From positions 558,001 through 622,000 of the forward strand of contig MU867074.1 of assembly GCA_033725935.1 (NCBI GenBank): a stretch of DNA of 64,000 nucleotides, written 5' to 3'. The notes under the pieces were generated by a model. It did no database searches. It was not told the origin of the DNA and was given only the letters and a program-made list of their open reading frames with translations. Position 1 is the stretch's first letter. Every line of letters begins with the position of its first letter. Of the stretch, positions 10,242 to 22,711 are shown in pieces. This DNA comes from Cladorrhinum sp. PSN259. Taxonomy: Eukaryota > Ascomycota > Sordariomycetes > Sordariales > Podosporaceae. The translations under genes were made by a program, and so were the position numbers.

Positions 10242-13200
10242 GGATGCTGGAGATCGCTGGGCCGCTCCAACGTGCTGACCTGAAGTTGCAAAAGCGTTTA
10301 GGTTACGAGAGTCTCTCCATGCATCAAGAATAATGAAAGCGCAGGAGCTAGTCTCGGAGAGGAGAGGCGCCAACCAGACACAGAGCAGGACAGGCCACTG
10401 TGTGTTGTATGGGGGAGAAAAATAAGAACTGGTGGGACGTCGAGCCCGGGGAAGGAATGGCCGAAGCTCCACAGAATAGGACCCAGAGAGGACCTAGGAC
10501 ACACGCCTCGGGTAACGATCAGGTCGTTAAAGGGCCGGCCGTCTCGCGTCTGCGTGCTGCGTGCTGCCCTCGACCACTGCGTAGTTGCTGATAACCGAAG
10601 CGGCGTAGGACACAGATCCCGCCGTCACCTGGAAGCGGATATATCAGAGTCTCACCCGTTCCACGGCCGACTTGGGACACTTGCGGGATTTCTCCTGGGG
10701 ACGAGCAGTGGGTGAGAATGAGAAGAGGCGAGCCACAGTGGGGAAGAGGCCGTGGGAAGGCCTGGAATGCCTGGGATTTCCTGGAGATGCCGGCAGGGTG
10801 CAGCACCTTTTAGAAAGCGCTCGCAATGTCGCACGGCCTGGTAGTGTGTCTGGTTTGTCGGTTCAGTGCAGCCACGAGGGGGGCGGCAAACGAGTGGGGA
10901 GTCGGGAAACGCGAGGGTGAGCTGAGGGTGATGTGATGATGTATTGGATGTCAGGTTGATAGTGAATTGGAGAAAAGAGTCTAGACAGTGTGAGTGCTAA
11001 ACGTTCCCGCTTTCTTTCCGCTTTCCCGTTTCCTCCCCATCCAAGACGAGAAAACCCAGCGACCAGAACCAAGACCCTAGCATCCACGGCGTGTGGTGCC
11101 GTCCAACACTTTGCGGGACTTGATAAGCGGGAACGCGCCGGTTCTGTGTCAGGGAATATGCCTGAAGGGATGCAGCGGCAACAGGCGATCCTCAGTAGAG
11201 CAATTGATGGTGTGGAGGGCTGTGGAGGAAGGTGGATGGTTGTGGAGGGGGAGACGACCTTCGGGCATGGAGGTGCCCTGTACGTATGATTTTGGGAAGG
11301 AGAGGACGATGGCACGAGCTCCGGGGATATGATCCCGCCAGGCTCAGCACTCTCAGCGTCCTCTGCACAATTTCTGCTCCCCACTATGAGCCCAGCTGCC
11401 GAAGACCCCTAGCCCCTTTAGGGAACGACTGGGGGAGGGAAGCGGCAGCATTTCTTGGCGATAGTGACAGCAACCATCGAAATGTTTATGATTCTTGCAT
11501 TCGATATCTGTACAGGCAACCACTGCCGGTCCTGTATCGGAGGGATCGGCAAGGCTCATCATGAAATTTTGGGGGTCATTTGCTTCTGCTGAGCGTCGAC
11601 TCGAGCAAGAAGCGACAACCGAAGACTCATCCCTGGGCTTGGGTCTTTTGCCAATAAACAGGGGGAGACCAAGAGTCCCACCATCACCGAAGCTCCAACT
11701 GGAAGGACGGTGCAAAAGAAGAGATAGTAGTAGACGAATGAATGCAATAAAGGAGTGCAACAGAGGTTTCCTCTCAACCCAAAATGACAGGTCGTATACT
11801 ACGTGTCTCCCAATGTGGACACAATGCCACTGTTGTGCGGAGAGGTGTTCCTTTGTTGATACCCATCCTCTTGATGGCCCTTGATGGGCCGGGAGCGCGG
11901 GCTGATCGCGGCAATATTAGAGCTATTAAGCCTGTCACTACCAGGGTTAGGTGAATAAAGTGGTAGGGCTAGGTAGGTCGGCTAATATCGAGGATGGAGA
12001 TCTTTTTGATGATACGTCTTCTCACGAAGCTCGCTGGCAATGGCGGTACACATCCACAGCTGCCCGATGGAAGGGCCCACGGTCCGAATAGAACAGCAAC
12101 TTGCTGAAAAGGGATTGTTGTGTAAGTGGCTACGGGACCGAAGGGCCTCAAGGTTGCTACCTCGACGGAAAGCTCTCCTCGAACTCGTCCAGTGGCCGCT
12201 GAGACAGTACGTGCGTAGCTCTCGTGGTGGTTACGCGAGCCTTGGCAACGGCTGGTCGTTGTGAAACGGCCAAAGGCGTGTGAAGTGCGTGCGAGAAGAT
12301 GTAGAAAAGGTTTCCTGTGCTCTCGCTACCACCGGCTGTCGTTGCACCTCTGGATTCGCACGAAGTTGTCTCAAGCCCGCCTAACCGCCGTCGCCGCTCC
12401 AGAATAAGTTTGACTGCGTCTCTGAGTCTCTTGAGTGGCCGAAAGCCCTCGGCAGATCCAAAGGACAAAAAGGGCAGCTCGATATCGTTATCAAAGCAAG
12501 TCATCGAGAATTTCTTTTTGTTTCTTTTGGATCAATGAAGTCAGTTGGCTTCCGGGGTCTCGGCCTCGTCGTCATTCCAACATAGGAAAAAGATCGTCAG
12601 AACCAGGCTGTTGAACCCCAAGGGCGATCATTGGCCGGCAAACATGGACCGACAACCCCGACCCAGCTGAGTTGTATTCGGTATTTTGCACACCCTGAAG
12701 GACCTCCGCATGGTCTTCGCCCCACACGGTATCTGAGACTGTAGTGGTTCGGGTCCTTTATTCATGACGAGAATATGACGAGGACAAATGCACGAACAAG
12801 TGTTGAGAGAATCCATCAATGTCAACGAAAAACTGATGCGGAATTCCTCTGCCCTGAATATCAGCAGAACAAGAAAGCAAAACATCTTGGCGTGGGGTCG
12901 CAGGCATCTTGGCATGCTGTCGAGTGGAGTCCGAAGCTTTTCGGGCAGGCTGTCAAGCGGCATTCCCCGTAGAGGTGTGCAAATGTTCGTCCGATGTGCT
13001 CTTGTCCTCTTTCCAAGGTAAATCGTTCGGACAATCGTGATAAAACTATTTGTATATGGGAATCCATTCCGAGTTGAATGTCCCCCATCCAGTAGACTGG
13101 ATGATTATGAAGAAGGCAAATACCGAGCACGTTATTTCGATGTGCAGCGAAGGAGCTCCCATGTCGTACAGCATGCAGATAATCCAGAATTGACCCGATC

Positions 13201-13779
13201 TGATATGACGACCTGACTCTGGAAGCCAGGCATCAAAAAGTTGAGAAAAAAACTTTGAAATTCATCAATCGCGGGGTACCGTTTCGCTGTACAGACTACA
13301 CTATGCCGTAGGTACAGTACTAGGTACCTAAGCTTCACCGGGCAGTTGTTAGAATAAAGTGGGTCAAACTCACCTTTCCCAGGCTCAATTAACCTTCCAC
13401 AGGCCCAAAAGTCGCGTCGCGCCACACCGACACGCGTCTCAACCACAGCCGAACCTGGAAGCTTCAATTCACTGTGAAATGTGGGTCCATCTCTCACCAT
13501 GCTCACTACAAGTGAGCAAGGGCAAGAACGGTAGTGAAGAATTTTAGGATCAGTGAATTCGGAACCATTCACCTTAATTTCTAATTTGAATTTGTTGGAG
13601 CCCAACAACCAAGTCTCCGAAATCCACCATCCTTGGGATATCCTTCTGCATTGCATTGTCGCATGCTGTTGTTGTCCGTCGGCAGAACTCTCGTCCAGTC
13701 GATGCAGCAGCATCAATGTCGAATACTCTCATTGGATCCCTGAATCTGCCCCAACAGAAAAACTAAGAAAACGCAAACA
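10242..13779. other. Long intergenic region between divergent PAS and EED-like genes
   Basis: About 3.5 kb between divergently oriented genes. Open frames up to 194 codons occur (for example minus strand 13132-13716 and 10863-11384), but they have no recognisable domains. The second is low-complexity and overlaps the likely 5' UTR of the PAS gene. The region probably contains both promoters and long 5' leaders. A non-coding RNA cannot be excluded. Confidence 0.5.
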
Positions 13780-15504
13780 ATGCCTCCAGTTGTACCCGAC
13801 CCCCCCGAGTGGGATCTCCCAAAATTACGGGCATCTTTCATATTTCAGGTAAACATACATTTGCACTCCCGGGTTGTCATCACATCGATGCTCACACCTT
13901 CTTTCAGGATGACTATCATGATCAAGACCTGGCCGAATTTTTCGATGTCAAATTTTACCCATATAACCCCCCAGGGGCACCTCCCGTCTTTGCAGCCACA
14001 AGCAAGAAGCATGTGGTAATATGCAGATTGGCTCAGAACCCCGACAAAGACGCCAATCCTTGTGAAGTCATTCAGATGATCAGGGATGATGACGAGAAAG
14101 CAAACAACTTTTCATGTTGTTGGTCCAAGGACCCCGAAACTGGACGAGCTTGGCTTTGTGTTGCAGGCAAGGATGCAAAAATCAAAGTGTACAATGTCAA
14201 AGATGGGAAATTGGTCACGGTAAGAATTACTTCTACATACAATGTTCGATGACCAACTAACAGTCTTTCATAGACTCTCGTGGGACATGGCGGAGATATC
14301 AGTGATCTCGCCACATCTCCTGCGAATCCGTGCATCATAGCATCGGCATCAGACGACACCACTATCAAGATTTGGAGTCTGGCGCCGGCACATTCTGCCC
14401 AACCATGCATATGTATCCTGGGCGGCGAGGGGCACCAGTATGATTTGCTCAGTGTGGCATTTCATGACAATGGGCGTTATGTCTTGTCAGCAGGACACGA
14501 TCAAGTCATCAACCTCTGGGCGCTCCCAGAATTTCCCGCCGAACATATCAGTGTCCCTATTGTATTGCACTACCCTCACTTCTCATCCTCGGAAGTTCAC
14601 AATAATCTTGTGGACTGGTAAGCCTCTCCTTTTCTGTTCCTTTAATTGCCCCCATTTGTTTCTAATAGACTCTACATATAGCGTGGCCTTCTACGGAGAC
14701 CTAATCCTCTCCAGAGCATGCCACGAAGACACCATAGTCCTCTGGCGTATCGAGGGCTTTTCATCAGACGATCCCATCCCGACACCATTGGAAGCCCCGA
14801 CACCAATCGACATGGCCAAACAGACGCGCTCCTACTTTGCGCCAACTCTTTCAAAATCCAGACCGGCAATGTTCACCCGTCTGGCCCAGTTCCACACCCC
14901 TGACTGCGGCGTGCAGTTCTATATGAGATTCCGCATGTTTCACTCGCCAGGTAAGCATCCGATCCTGGCGTTTGCCAACTCAAAGTCTAGAACGATGTTT
15001 TGGGATTTCGCCAGGTTCAGTGCATACAAGGAGTACATGGCAGAGCTTCAGGAAGCCCAAAAGAACCACAGGGCTGCGAATGGGGCGGAGACTAAACTGG
15101 CAGTGCATAAACCGAACTGGTTGGTTGTGAAGCGGAGTAAAAAAACTCCAGGAGCAGGAAGTGAGGGGTCCAAGGATCCAGCATCCAGTCTGAGAAATCT
15201 TGCTACTGCTGTGGGGGATAAAGACTCAATGGTTTCTGCCAGCCCTGATCCTGAGAGTGTCACTGCCTTGGGACATAATCAAGAAACGCTGCAGACCTGG
15301 GCGGAGATGTATGATCTGTCCAATCCTGTTGGACGTATCAAGCCGCATCGTGTCCTGCAGATTGATGGCAGCTTTGTTGGACGCCAGGTGGGTTGGAGTC
15401 CCGCGGGTGACTGGTGTGTTGTTGTGGGTAACAACAATCGGGCGTTGATTTATCAACGTTGGCCAAAGGAGAAGGAGAAGGCTGCCAGCACACCGACTGC
15501 GTAA
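13780..15504 (+). CDS. EED: WD40 protein, Polycomb PRC2 subunit EED/ESC ortholog
   Basis: EED is the WD40 propeller subunit of PRC2, which methylates H3K27 and reads H3K27me3 to spread silent facultative heterochromatin. Exons: 13780-13848, 13908-14219, 14274-14617, 14682-15504, giving 515 aa. Diagnostic stretches are LVGHGGDISDLATSP with SASDDTTIKIW, GGEGHQYDLLSVAFHD with SAGHDQVINLW, and IVLHYPHFSSSEVHNNLVDC followed by GDLILSRACHEDTIVLWR. The third set matches the EED-specific HYPHFSTRDIH-NYVDCV region. A low-complexity insertion (near residues 390-440) precedes the last blade, which ends in VGWSPAGDWCVVVGNNNRALIYQRW. The gene is convergent with the Rrn11-like gene, 106 nt away. Other WD40 families lack the HYPHFS motif, so the call is fairly firm. 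Confidence 0.88.
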
Positions 15505-15610
15505 ACTCGCAGTCGCTAGCAAATGGGGGGAATTCAGCGAGATTTATTATTTATTTTTCCCCATATTCCTGTTTTATATAGCAGCTAGGTAGCGAAATAT
15601 CCGTCCGCCA

Positions 15611-17179
15611 TCACATGGAGGAAAACATGGGCAAAATAGTATGCTCTTCCTCCTCATCGTCCTGATCTTCACTACTGTAATCGTCATCATCCGATTCCAA
15701 GTGCTTCCAAAGCCCTTCATCATGCTCCTTAAGCTCACCCCCGCCTTCCTTGATTTTATCCAGAAACCCTTTAGCTTTGACCCTCTGTCTGACTCTCGCC
15801 TTCTTGCTTTCCTCCTGTTCTTTCTCGGACCTTGGCGGTGGCGGGACATATAAATCCCCCAAATAAAGCGAAGCCATAGCTCTTAGTCTCAAAAGCTCAT
15901 GATCCCTATTGAATGGAAACGTCTCCATGACCGTATCCATCCTTTCGGCAATCTCTAGCATCTTACCCAACGCATTCAACCTCGCAGCATTCTTCTCTTC
16001 CGTTAACTTGATCTCCCTCCTCGTCAGACCACCCAAATGCTCGGGCACATCCCTATTCTTCTTAATCGCGGCCCTTTCCTCGTCCCATCCGCCATTTCCC
16101 CCTTCATCCTGATCTTGATCCATCATGTCCACGTCTTCGTCATCGTCCATATCTTCGTCCCCCTCCTCATCCTCATACTGCTCAGGATTCTCCTCCCTCA
16201 CTTTAATCTTCTCAACGGCCCTTTTATGCACATTCCAGACCCCTTCCATCTCCGCACTCCACAGCGCAGCATAAAACTCAACCACCACACCCGTGCTAGA
16301 AGGATGCTGCTTGCTGAACGGATGCTGCTGAATTAGACACTCGTAGTATGCCTTCACCTTTACGAGGTTTTCTTGCTCTCTCGCCAACTTCTTATCCTTA
16401 TCTTCTTCATCTCCTTCACCTTCATCATCTCTGCCAGCTTCTGAAATCTCCATTTGTTCTTCCTGCAACTCCAAAGCAGTCTTTTCCTCCCCGCCTCCTC
16501 CTCCACCAGCAGCTTCACCATCCCTAGTCTGCGCCTTGTCGGGTCGTCGTCGCGGCTCTCCTTCACGCATAAGTATCTCCCCGCCCAGCTCCCACAGCCT
16601 CTCCCACCTCAAATCAACCTTCCTGCCCCGGACCTTACTCCTGACCAACAGACTAAACGCCCACTTGGCAGTCTCGATATCCCCTTCGCTCAGACACCGT
16701 TTGATGGTAGCCGTTAATACACCCACGCGCGAGTTATACGTCCTTGCCTTTTCCTGCGAACCTAGCCCCCTCTTGGTTTTATTCTTCTTCACACCTGGAG
16801 CACCACCAGCTGAGTCGGCATCTGTATCTGTGGTGTACGTGTTAAGGTCCGATTCACCGGTTGTGTACAAGTTGGCTTCGTCATCGCCTTCCGAGCCTGT
16901 CGTGTAGTTTAGATTACCTGCTTGCGCAGGATCCGAGGGATCAGAAGCAGTTGCAGACGACGTAGAGCGGTGAGGCTGAGTAGCACCGCGATGGGGGAAG
17001 CCAGGGTAAAGTTTGGAGGGTAAAGGTTGGTCGTGGGATAGCCCTGCTAGAGTGAACTGTCGGAGGGTTGAAGGAGGGTGGGAGAGGGGGTTGATTATTT
17101 GGTTGTTTGGGTGGGAGGGGCTGGAAGGGGAGGGTGAGCGGGAGGGCAAATTGGGAGGGCGTTTGCGTTTGCGGTCCAT
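15611..17179 (-). CDS. RRN11: RNA polymerase I-specific initiation factor, Rrn11-like
   Basis: Single exon, 522 aa. Rrn11 is a core-factor subunit that recruits RNA polymerase I to the rDNA promoter in the nucleolus. The N-terminus is basic and Ser/Pro-rich (MDRKRKRPPNLPSRSPSPSS). A helical repeat region near residues 145-215 reads YNSRVGVLTATIKRCLSEGD and then AKWAFSLLVRSKV, then VDLRWERLWELGGEILM. A second conserved block reads VKAYYECLIQQHPF and then EFYAALWSAEMEGVW. These resemble the Rrn11 family as I remember it. Three acidic tracts interrupt the protein, including one with repeated Asp and Met near residue 345, and the C-terminus is acidic. The start is the first in-frame ATG. A TPR-like protein of another family is the main alternative. 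Confidence 0.7.
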   Translation of the reverse strand: MDRKRKRPPNLPSRSPSPSSPSHPNNQIINPLSHPPSTLRQFTLAGLSHDQPLPSKLYPGFPHRGATQPHRSTSSATASDPSDPAQAGNLNYTTGSEGDDEANLYTTGESDLNTYTTDTDADSAGGAPGVKKNKTKRGLGSQEKARTYNSRVGVLTATIKRCLSEGDIETAKWAFSLLVRSKVRGRKVDLRWERLWELGGEILMREGEPRRRPDKAQTRDGEAAGGGGGGEEKTALELQEEQMEISEAGRDDEGEGDEEDKDKKLAREQENLVKVKAYYECLIQQHPFSKQHPSSTGVVVEFYAALWSAEMEGVWNVHKRAVEKIKVREENPEQYEDEEGDEDMDDDEDVDMMDQDQDEGGNGGWDEERAAIKKNRDVPEHLGGLTRREIKLTEEKNAARLNALGKMLEIAERMDTVMETFPFNRDHELLRLRAMASLYLGDLYVPPPPRSEKEQEESKKARVRQRVKAKGFLDKIKEGGGELKEHDEGLWKHLESDDDDYSSEDQDDEEEEHTILPMFSSM

Positions 17180-17778
17180 TTTGGGTAGTGTCAGTGTTTT
17201 TGATGAGAAAAGAGATGTCGTGAGATGAGTGTCGATTGGAAGGTGAGTTTTGAGATTAAAAGAATTTCAGGTGCGGGTGAGTTTGTATGTGGAGATTAGG
17301 TTGTAGTTTTATTTTCGATGGATTTTTAATCGGAGTCAATGTTTGTATTGATGTAAACGGGAATTTTGCATTGTCGATGCTGTGATGCTTGTATGTTGTT
17401 GAAAGTGTAAGGTCTCAAGAAATTTTAAGCCCACAAGCTTGGACTTTCAAAGTCAATGAACAGACAACATCAACCCCGCAAACTTTGTGCTGCAATAGCT
17501 CTACAGCACCAAATTTGGAACACCGGTTGGCATAGATATACTTTCGGCGTTTCAAACTCAATCGATGCATTTCTGTGGTCTATAACGACCCTATTGGGTG
17601 AAGTCTTCAACTGCTTCCCCTGATGTCATCCGGTCACCCCTGAATCGAGGACAAAGAATTGTCGGCATGGGATCTACTACCATGTGCACCTTCAAATTCT
17701 AGTATATGTACAGCTGTTATTTTGATGGTACACTACTGAAAAATAACCATTCTACGTCTTTTTCTCTGGTATCTCTAT
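17180..17778. other. Intergenic, promoter of the Rrn11-like gene
   Basis: About 600 nt between two minus-strand genes. No coding evidence. It presumably carries the Rrn11-like promoter and the 3' UTR of the complex I subunit gene. Confidence 0.6.
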
Positions 17779-18613
17779 TTATTCCTTGCGCTCAAAGTAC
17801 ACCCACTGGCCAGGAGCGGGCTGCTCCTCAAGGGGCTCCCAACTGTATCTTCCGTCAGCATCGTTCTTGCATGGATCATTTGGGAAAACAACTTACACCT
17901 TGGCATCAATCATGGTATCCACGAGCCTAAGCTCGCCCTCAGCAACCTGAATAACCTCCTCAATCAAACCAGCACCGATCTTGGTCTCGAGTTCCTCGAT
18001 CCTGTAATTCCAAGCATTAGCCCACTGTAACCCCATGCCTTATAAAAGATGTCACCCACTGATCAGCAGTCAGCTGCGGCTCGGAAGCCCACTCAACCTG
18101 ATGCTCATCAACCCGCTTAAACAAGTCCTTCAAGTCCGACCTCTCCTCTAATGTTCTGCTGCCCTCAAGCTCCGGACCCTCATTCTTCTCGCCATCCCAC
18201 TCCTGGTACCGCTCGTCCTTGGTACTGGGAAGCTCCCTAACGATAAAGCTCTGGTTGCCCGATGCAAGCTTGGCAGCAACGCCGCCTCGGTCGGTGGAGG
18301 AAGAGACAGTCGTGAACCTCTCGGGCTGCTCCTTGAGGATAGCTTTCGCCTTCTCAAGCCACTCGTTGTATCCGGGGGGAATGGTGGCCTCGACGAGGGC
18401 CAAACGGTGCTTGGTCAAAGCCTCAACGGATTGGCGGTAGACGGAGTGCTCAGGGGCGGCCTTGAGCTTCTCGATGGTGGTGTTGTACAGATACAGAAGC
18501 ATCGATCGCGGGGCGTTGTGGGTGGGGAGGCCCGTGAGACCTGTAGGCCAGCCAGCCTCGAGATACCGCGCCGCTGGCTTGACGGCCGCCCGGAGGTTGA
18601 GAGTCGCGCGCAT
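17779..18613 (-). CDS. nuo-29.9: Mitochondrial complex I accessory subunit, NDUFA5 / 29.9 kDa type
   Basis: Accessory subunit of NADH:ubiquinone oxidoreductase in the peripheral arm. Exons on the minus strand: 18613-18060, 18001-17897, 17842-17779, giving 240 aa. The N-terminus looks like a mitochondrial presequence (MRATLNLRAAVKPAARYLEA: basic, no acid until late). Then comes the NDUFA5 core: TGLTGLPTHNAPRSMLLYLY, YRQSVEALTKHRLALVE, and later IEELETKIGAGLIEEVIQVA. The C-terminus is WEPLEEQPAPGQWVYFERKE, characteristic of the fungal 29.9 kDa subunit. Intron 1 has a GTGGGT donor and intron 2 a GTAAGT donor. The start was chosen for the presequence. The fungal protein is longer than human NDUFA5, as expected. 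Confidence 0.9.
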
Positions 18614-19045
18614 CTCTGAAAATATCGATTGGGCGACCGAAGAATATCAAGGTTGGAGGGTGAAGGGGTGGTGTGCCGCACAGCGGGGATTGAGGCTCAA
18701 TCAATCGCTCCCGACGTCAGTACTGCCCAGAGCTTCCCTGCCAATTGCAAGCTTGCCAATTGCCGCCGACAGGCCCGCACTGAGAGCTTGGGTGGAGCAT
18801 GTGACATTCCACGTGATACACTTCCGTGATACCACTTGACGTATTGCTCCCCGTTAAGGATGAAATTGATATGGAAAATTCATAGCGAGCATTTGGTGAC
18901 TTTGACTAATAAACCATTGAGCCAGGTTATGCATAGCTGTATCAGTGCCATTGTGTATTGTTTAATGCCATGCATCGCTCGCCCGAAACCAACATGAACA
19001 CTCCTTTCTCCTTTTGTCTACCAATCCCAAAAACTCCTCAAAACT
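18614..19045. other. Short intergenic region
   Basis: About 430 nt holding the promoter of the complex I subunit gene and the 3' UTR of the metallophosphoesterase gene. No other feature is seen. Confidence 0.6.
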
Positions 19046-20193
19046 TTATAAATCCACTACGGTAACAGGATTCTTCAACTTACCTGTATTCCCATACATG
19101 ACCGCCACATTAACCATCAGCCCGCCATTATTCGACCCAGGACCCAACATAATCCACTTCCACAGCAAACTACTCATCCCAAACTTCAAAATGTTGAACG
19201 CATCCTTCCATCTACCGCTCGGTATAAAATCCCAAATGAATCCCCTCGCCGGCTTTGACAGCAATGTCTCATATGCTCTCTGGCACTCATCAAAGTAGAC
19301 GGCCTCCCGACCGTTCCCCCAGTGAGTATGTCCAAACACGTGCAGTTTCGGCTTCACCCTCCACACCTCTTCCAATAGCCCATCGCATCCCAGTCCTAGG
19401 TCTCGATGATGCCTCTGTTCATCAATTAGCCCCCCTTCCTTCAACCAGTCATAAAAAAGAACCTACCGGAGGCCCATGAGTAACCAACAAATCCGTTTCA
19501 TCCGGTATAGCCCCCTTCCAAGGATGCTTATCCCTATCATATTGAAACCTGCGTCCTGGTCAGCATTCTGTTTTTTCCCCTCTCCCTTTCCTTGTGGAGT
19601 ATAACTCACGCAAACTCATCCCCCCCACACCGCGGCACATCCCCCTTCCCGAAAACGTTCAACTTCCTCCTACCCTCAAACTCGATCGTAACCAATTCCC
19701 CCTCCAAATACTTTATTCCCTTCCAATCCACTTTCCTTCCTTTTGCCTCACCACCACAAAGCCCTTTCCTCCTCACAATCTTGTCCAACCACCCATCATG
19801 ATTGCCCCCCACAGCAACTTTGTATTTATACCTCCCGTTTATTGACTCTAGCCAATCAACTTGAGCTTGTATCTCTTCTACGGTCCCATCGTTTGTGAGA
19901 TCACCGCAGTGAATCAATAAATCACCGTCTGGTATTGCCGAGGGTGGGAGAGTTAACGCGTGAGTGTCTGATAGGCAGACTACGCGAATTGGGGGTTTAT
20001 CTCTTGGTGGGTGGAATGGACGTCCTCTCAGAAGGAGTATAGTGTGGTAAATAATCGTAAAAGAGTAGTTGAGAGGGGACGATAAAAGAGAGTCCAGGAG
20101 CGTTGGTGATTCCCAAGGGGATGGACGGCGGAGGTGAAGGAAGACGAGGAAGGTGTTTAGGGTTTGGAGGGGGTGGAGGAGTAAGGAAAGCAT
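19046..20193 (-). CDS. Calcineurin-like metallophosphoesterase with N-terminal hydrophobic segment
   Basis: Exons on the minus strand: 20193-19610, 19548-19467, 19414-19046, giving 344 aa. The dinuclear-metal phosphoesterase motifs appear in order: VCLSDTH (D-x-H), LLIHCGDLTNDG (GD), VAVGGNHDGW (GNHD), LLVTHGPP (H) and LHVFGHTHWG (GHTH). All metal ligands are present, so the enzyme should be active. The N-terminus (MLSLLLHPLQTLNTFLVFLH) and a second segment (NYSFTIIYHTILLL) are hydrophobic and suggest membrane anchoring. The family resembles MPPED1/UPF0046-type proteins, whose natural substrate is usually unknown. The short second intron is 52 nt with a CTAAT branch motif. A reading frame also extends upstream of the chosen ATG. 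Confidence 0.85.
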
Positions 20194-21662
20194 TGCTGGG
20201 GTTGTGAAGGGGGGATGCGATGTTATAAGTTGGATCTCATAATATGCGCGTGCGAAAGAATGGTATGGATGGGAGGTGGAGGTGAGGCTGTCGAGAGTTG
20301 AAAGTGATGAAGTGAGACTAGCTTTCCGGATTTCCGTAACGCGAGTGTAACGGTGCGGGGCCGACTGTGAGATTGGTCTCTTCACACCGAACTGAATGTC
20401 TCTCAAAAACTACGTAGTGTGATAGGAAGGTATTGAACTTGCAGAAGAAGCGGTCCAAGAATCTTCAAGCAAGATTTGTCGTTGTTTTGGGGGACAATGA
20501 AGAATGATCATCCGCTTAGCTGGCATGTGGGTGCCCCTCTTATTTACCCCAGATCGGAGGTTAGAGCTTCCTTGTTCCCCCTTTCAACTCCACATGACGA
20601 AATTGGACAAGGATCAAGAATAACCTCTCAGCTTTACAAGCTCCTTTTCTTGGTGTAAAATATTAAGGATTCTTTATTTTATTGTTTATAAAATTAAAAT
20701 CTCTTTTTAGGCTTGTCCTGGGTATCAAATGCGCCTGCTCTCCTCAGATACTCCGGGCACTCCCCATAAGCTGCCTCTTGTGTGAGAACGCAGGGGAGCT
20801 ATTCAACTCTAACGAGAGGACTTAGTGAGAACTAGCGATGAGCAACACACAAAACAACCTTTCCTATCTTCTGGATAGTGGTTTCATTTGACAAAAATAT
20901 CACTCCCCTATTGCACTGGGAGGGTGAGCCAGCCCTAACCCTTGACCGGGCTGATTTCTGCGCCTTTCTCACTGGTGGAAGCCATCGCTGGCAAGAACCT
21001 GAGATCGTCACTCCAACCAATGCCCGCAACTCCGACATGGAGGTTTAGATCTGCTACACACCGAACCATGTTATGCTTCTCCTGGAGCGTTGCCATGCCA
21101 ACCATTTAGACAAGAGAGAAGCTACAAGAAAATCCTTCACGTATAAACCAAACTAGAACTTCCAAAATTCACTTGTGGTGGTGTCGCCAGGTGTCGTTGA
21201 AAGGCTTCATTTAAATTCTCCGCCTGCAGTTTTAAATACATACAGTACCTGAGCGGATGGCAACCACCAGCAGACAAGGAGCAGCGTTCCACTGCATCGG
21301 GCTGCAACGGTGTATTGGTGATCTCCAACTGCCCCGCCCCCGCATACCCCCACTTCGGCCCTCTTTTCTTTTTTTCTTGATTTGAGCACTTGTCTCATCC
21401 GAATCGGAGGTGGCCCCTGCCTGCTCGCTGGCTTCTCCTGCTCTGACTCCTACCGATGCCCAAAAGTCCACTTTGACTTACCGCCCGGGCTCATCGGGTC
21501 ATACACGAATTCCCATATCAATACGCATAAGAGAAAGACAGAGTTCCTGGTGTCCTTACCGCATATATCTCTTTAATTGTCCGAAAACATCCTTACTCGA
21601 CCTCCCCTTTCCTCAAACTTATCATCAACTCAGAAATATTCAGCACCACCCACGACAACGAA
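20194..21662. other. Divergent promoter region
   Basis: About 1.5 kb between the metallophosphoesterase (-) and chorismate mutase (+) genes. No coding or RNA feature is recognised. Both promoters should lie here. Confidence 0.6.
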
Positions 21663-22536
21663 ATGGACACCATAATCGACCTCTCCAACCCTTCCAAGGC
21701 ATTGGACCTTGCCAACATCCGGTTCCAATTGATGTAAGTCTTTTACCCTAAAAATAACTCTACACCCATGTAGACTCACGCGTATTCCTTTGTCCAGCCG
21801 CCTAGAAGACACTATAACCTTTCACCTAATTGAGCGCGTGCAATTTCCCTTGAACAAAAACATCTACATACCGAGCGCCGTTCCTATCCCAAACTCAACC
21901 CTCAGCTTCATGGACTGGTACCTCCAAGAACAAGAAAAGCTCCAATCCCTAATCCGCCGGTACGAATCGCCCGATGAATACCCATTCTTCCCCGAGGCGA
22001 TCCAAACACCAATCCTCGATAAACTCGACTACCCCGCCATCTTGCACCCAAACAACGTAAACGTAAACGACACGATCCGCAAGTTTTATACCGAGAGATT
22101 TCTGCCCAAGGTCTGCCCCGACTTTGGAAGGGAAGACAGAGGCGTGTCGCAGGAAAACTACGGCTCCTCCGCAACGTGCGATATTGCTTGCTTGCAGGCA
22201 TTGTCTCGGAGAATCCACTTTGGCAAGTTCGTGGCAGAGTCGAAATTCAGGTCAGAGACAGAAAAGTTCACCAAATTGATCAAGGCGTGCGATCGGGAAG
22301 CAATTGGCCATGCAATCACGAATAAGGCCGTCGAGAAGAAGGTTTTGGAGAGGTTAAAGCTGAAGGCGCAGACGTACGGGACGGACCCCTCGCTCGGCGC
22401 CGATGCTGGTGGTCACCAGAGCAAAATTAACGTGGATGCTGTGGTTTCCATGTACGAGGACTTCGTCATCCCCCTCACAAAGGAGGTCGAGGTCGAGTAC
22501 CTGATGCAGAGGTTGGACGGGCCGGCCGAGCCATGA
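21663..22536 (+). CDS. ARO7: Chorismate mutase
   Basis: Converts chorismate to prephenate, the branch-point step towards phenylalanine and tyrosine. Exons: 21663-21733 and 21798-22536, giving 269 aa, close to the 256 aa of yeast Aro7. The all-helical AroQ-type sequence begins LSNPSKALDLANIRFQLI-RLEDTITFHLIER. It continues with FMDWYLQEQEKLQSLIRRY, the PFFPEAIQ segment, YGSSATCDIACLQALSRRIH and GKFVAESKF. The allosteric site of the yeast enzyme, which binds Tyr and Trp, lies in equivalent helices. The absence of a targeting sequence suggests the cytosol. The first exon ends inside an Ile codon. The gene is convergent with BCP1, only 175 nt away. Confidence 0.95.
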
Positions 22537-22711
22537 CGGAGGATAATTCTTACAATTTTACTTTTGTTTATGGTTTTCCAAACTTCCGGTTTCTTTTGAT
22601 ATACCTACATATCACCCAGCGTTCATGTGGTCTTCCAGTTGGTTCAATGGTTTTTTTTTCTCTTCTAGTTTTGTTTATTGCGGATATATATAGAGCAGCG
22701 TTAAGACTTCT

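Noticed and set aside
10863..11384. 173-codon open frame on the minus strand, Pro/Ser-rich
   Set aside because: Low-complexity content with overlapping frames in several phases, in the presumed leader of the PAS gene.
13132..13716. 194-codon open frame on the minus strand upstream of the EED-like gene
   Set aside because: No domain and no clear coding bias. It lies in the probable promoter and 5' leader of the EED-like gene.
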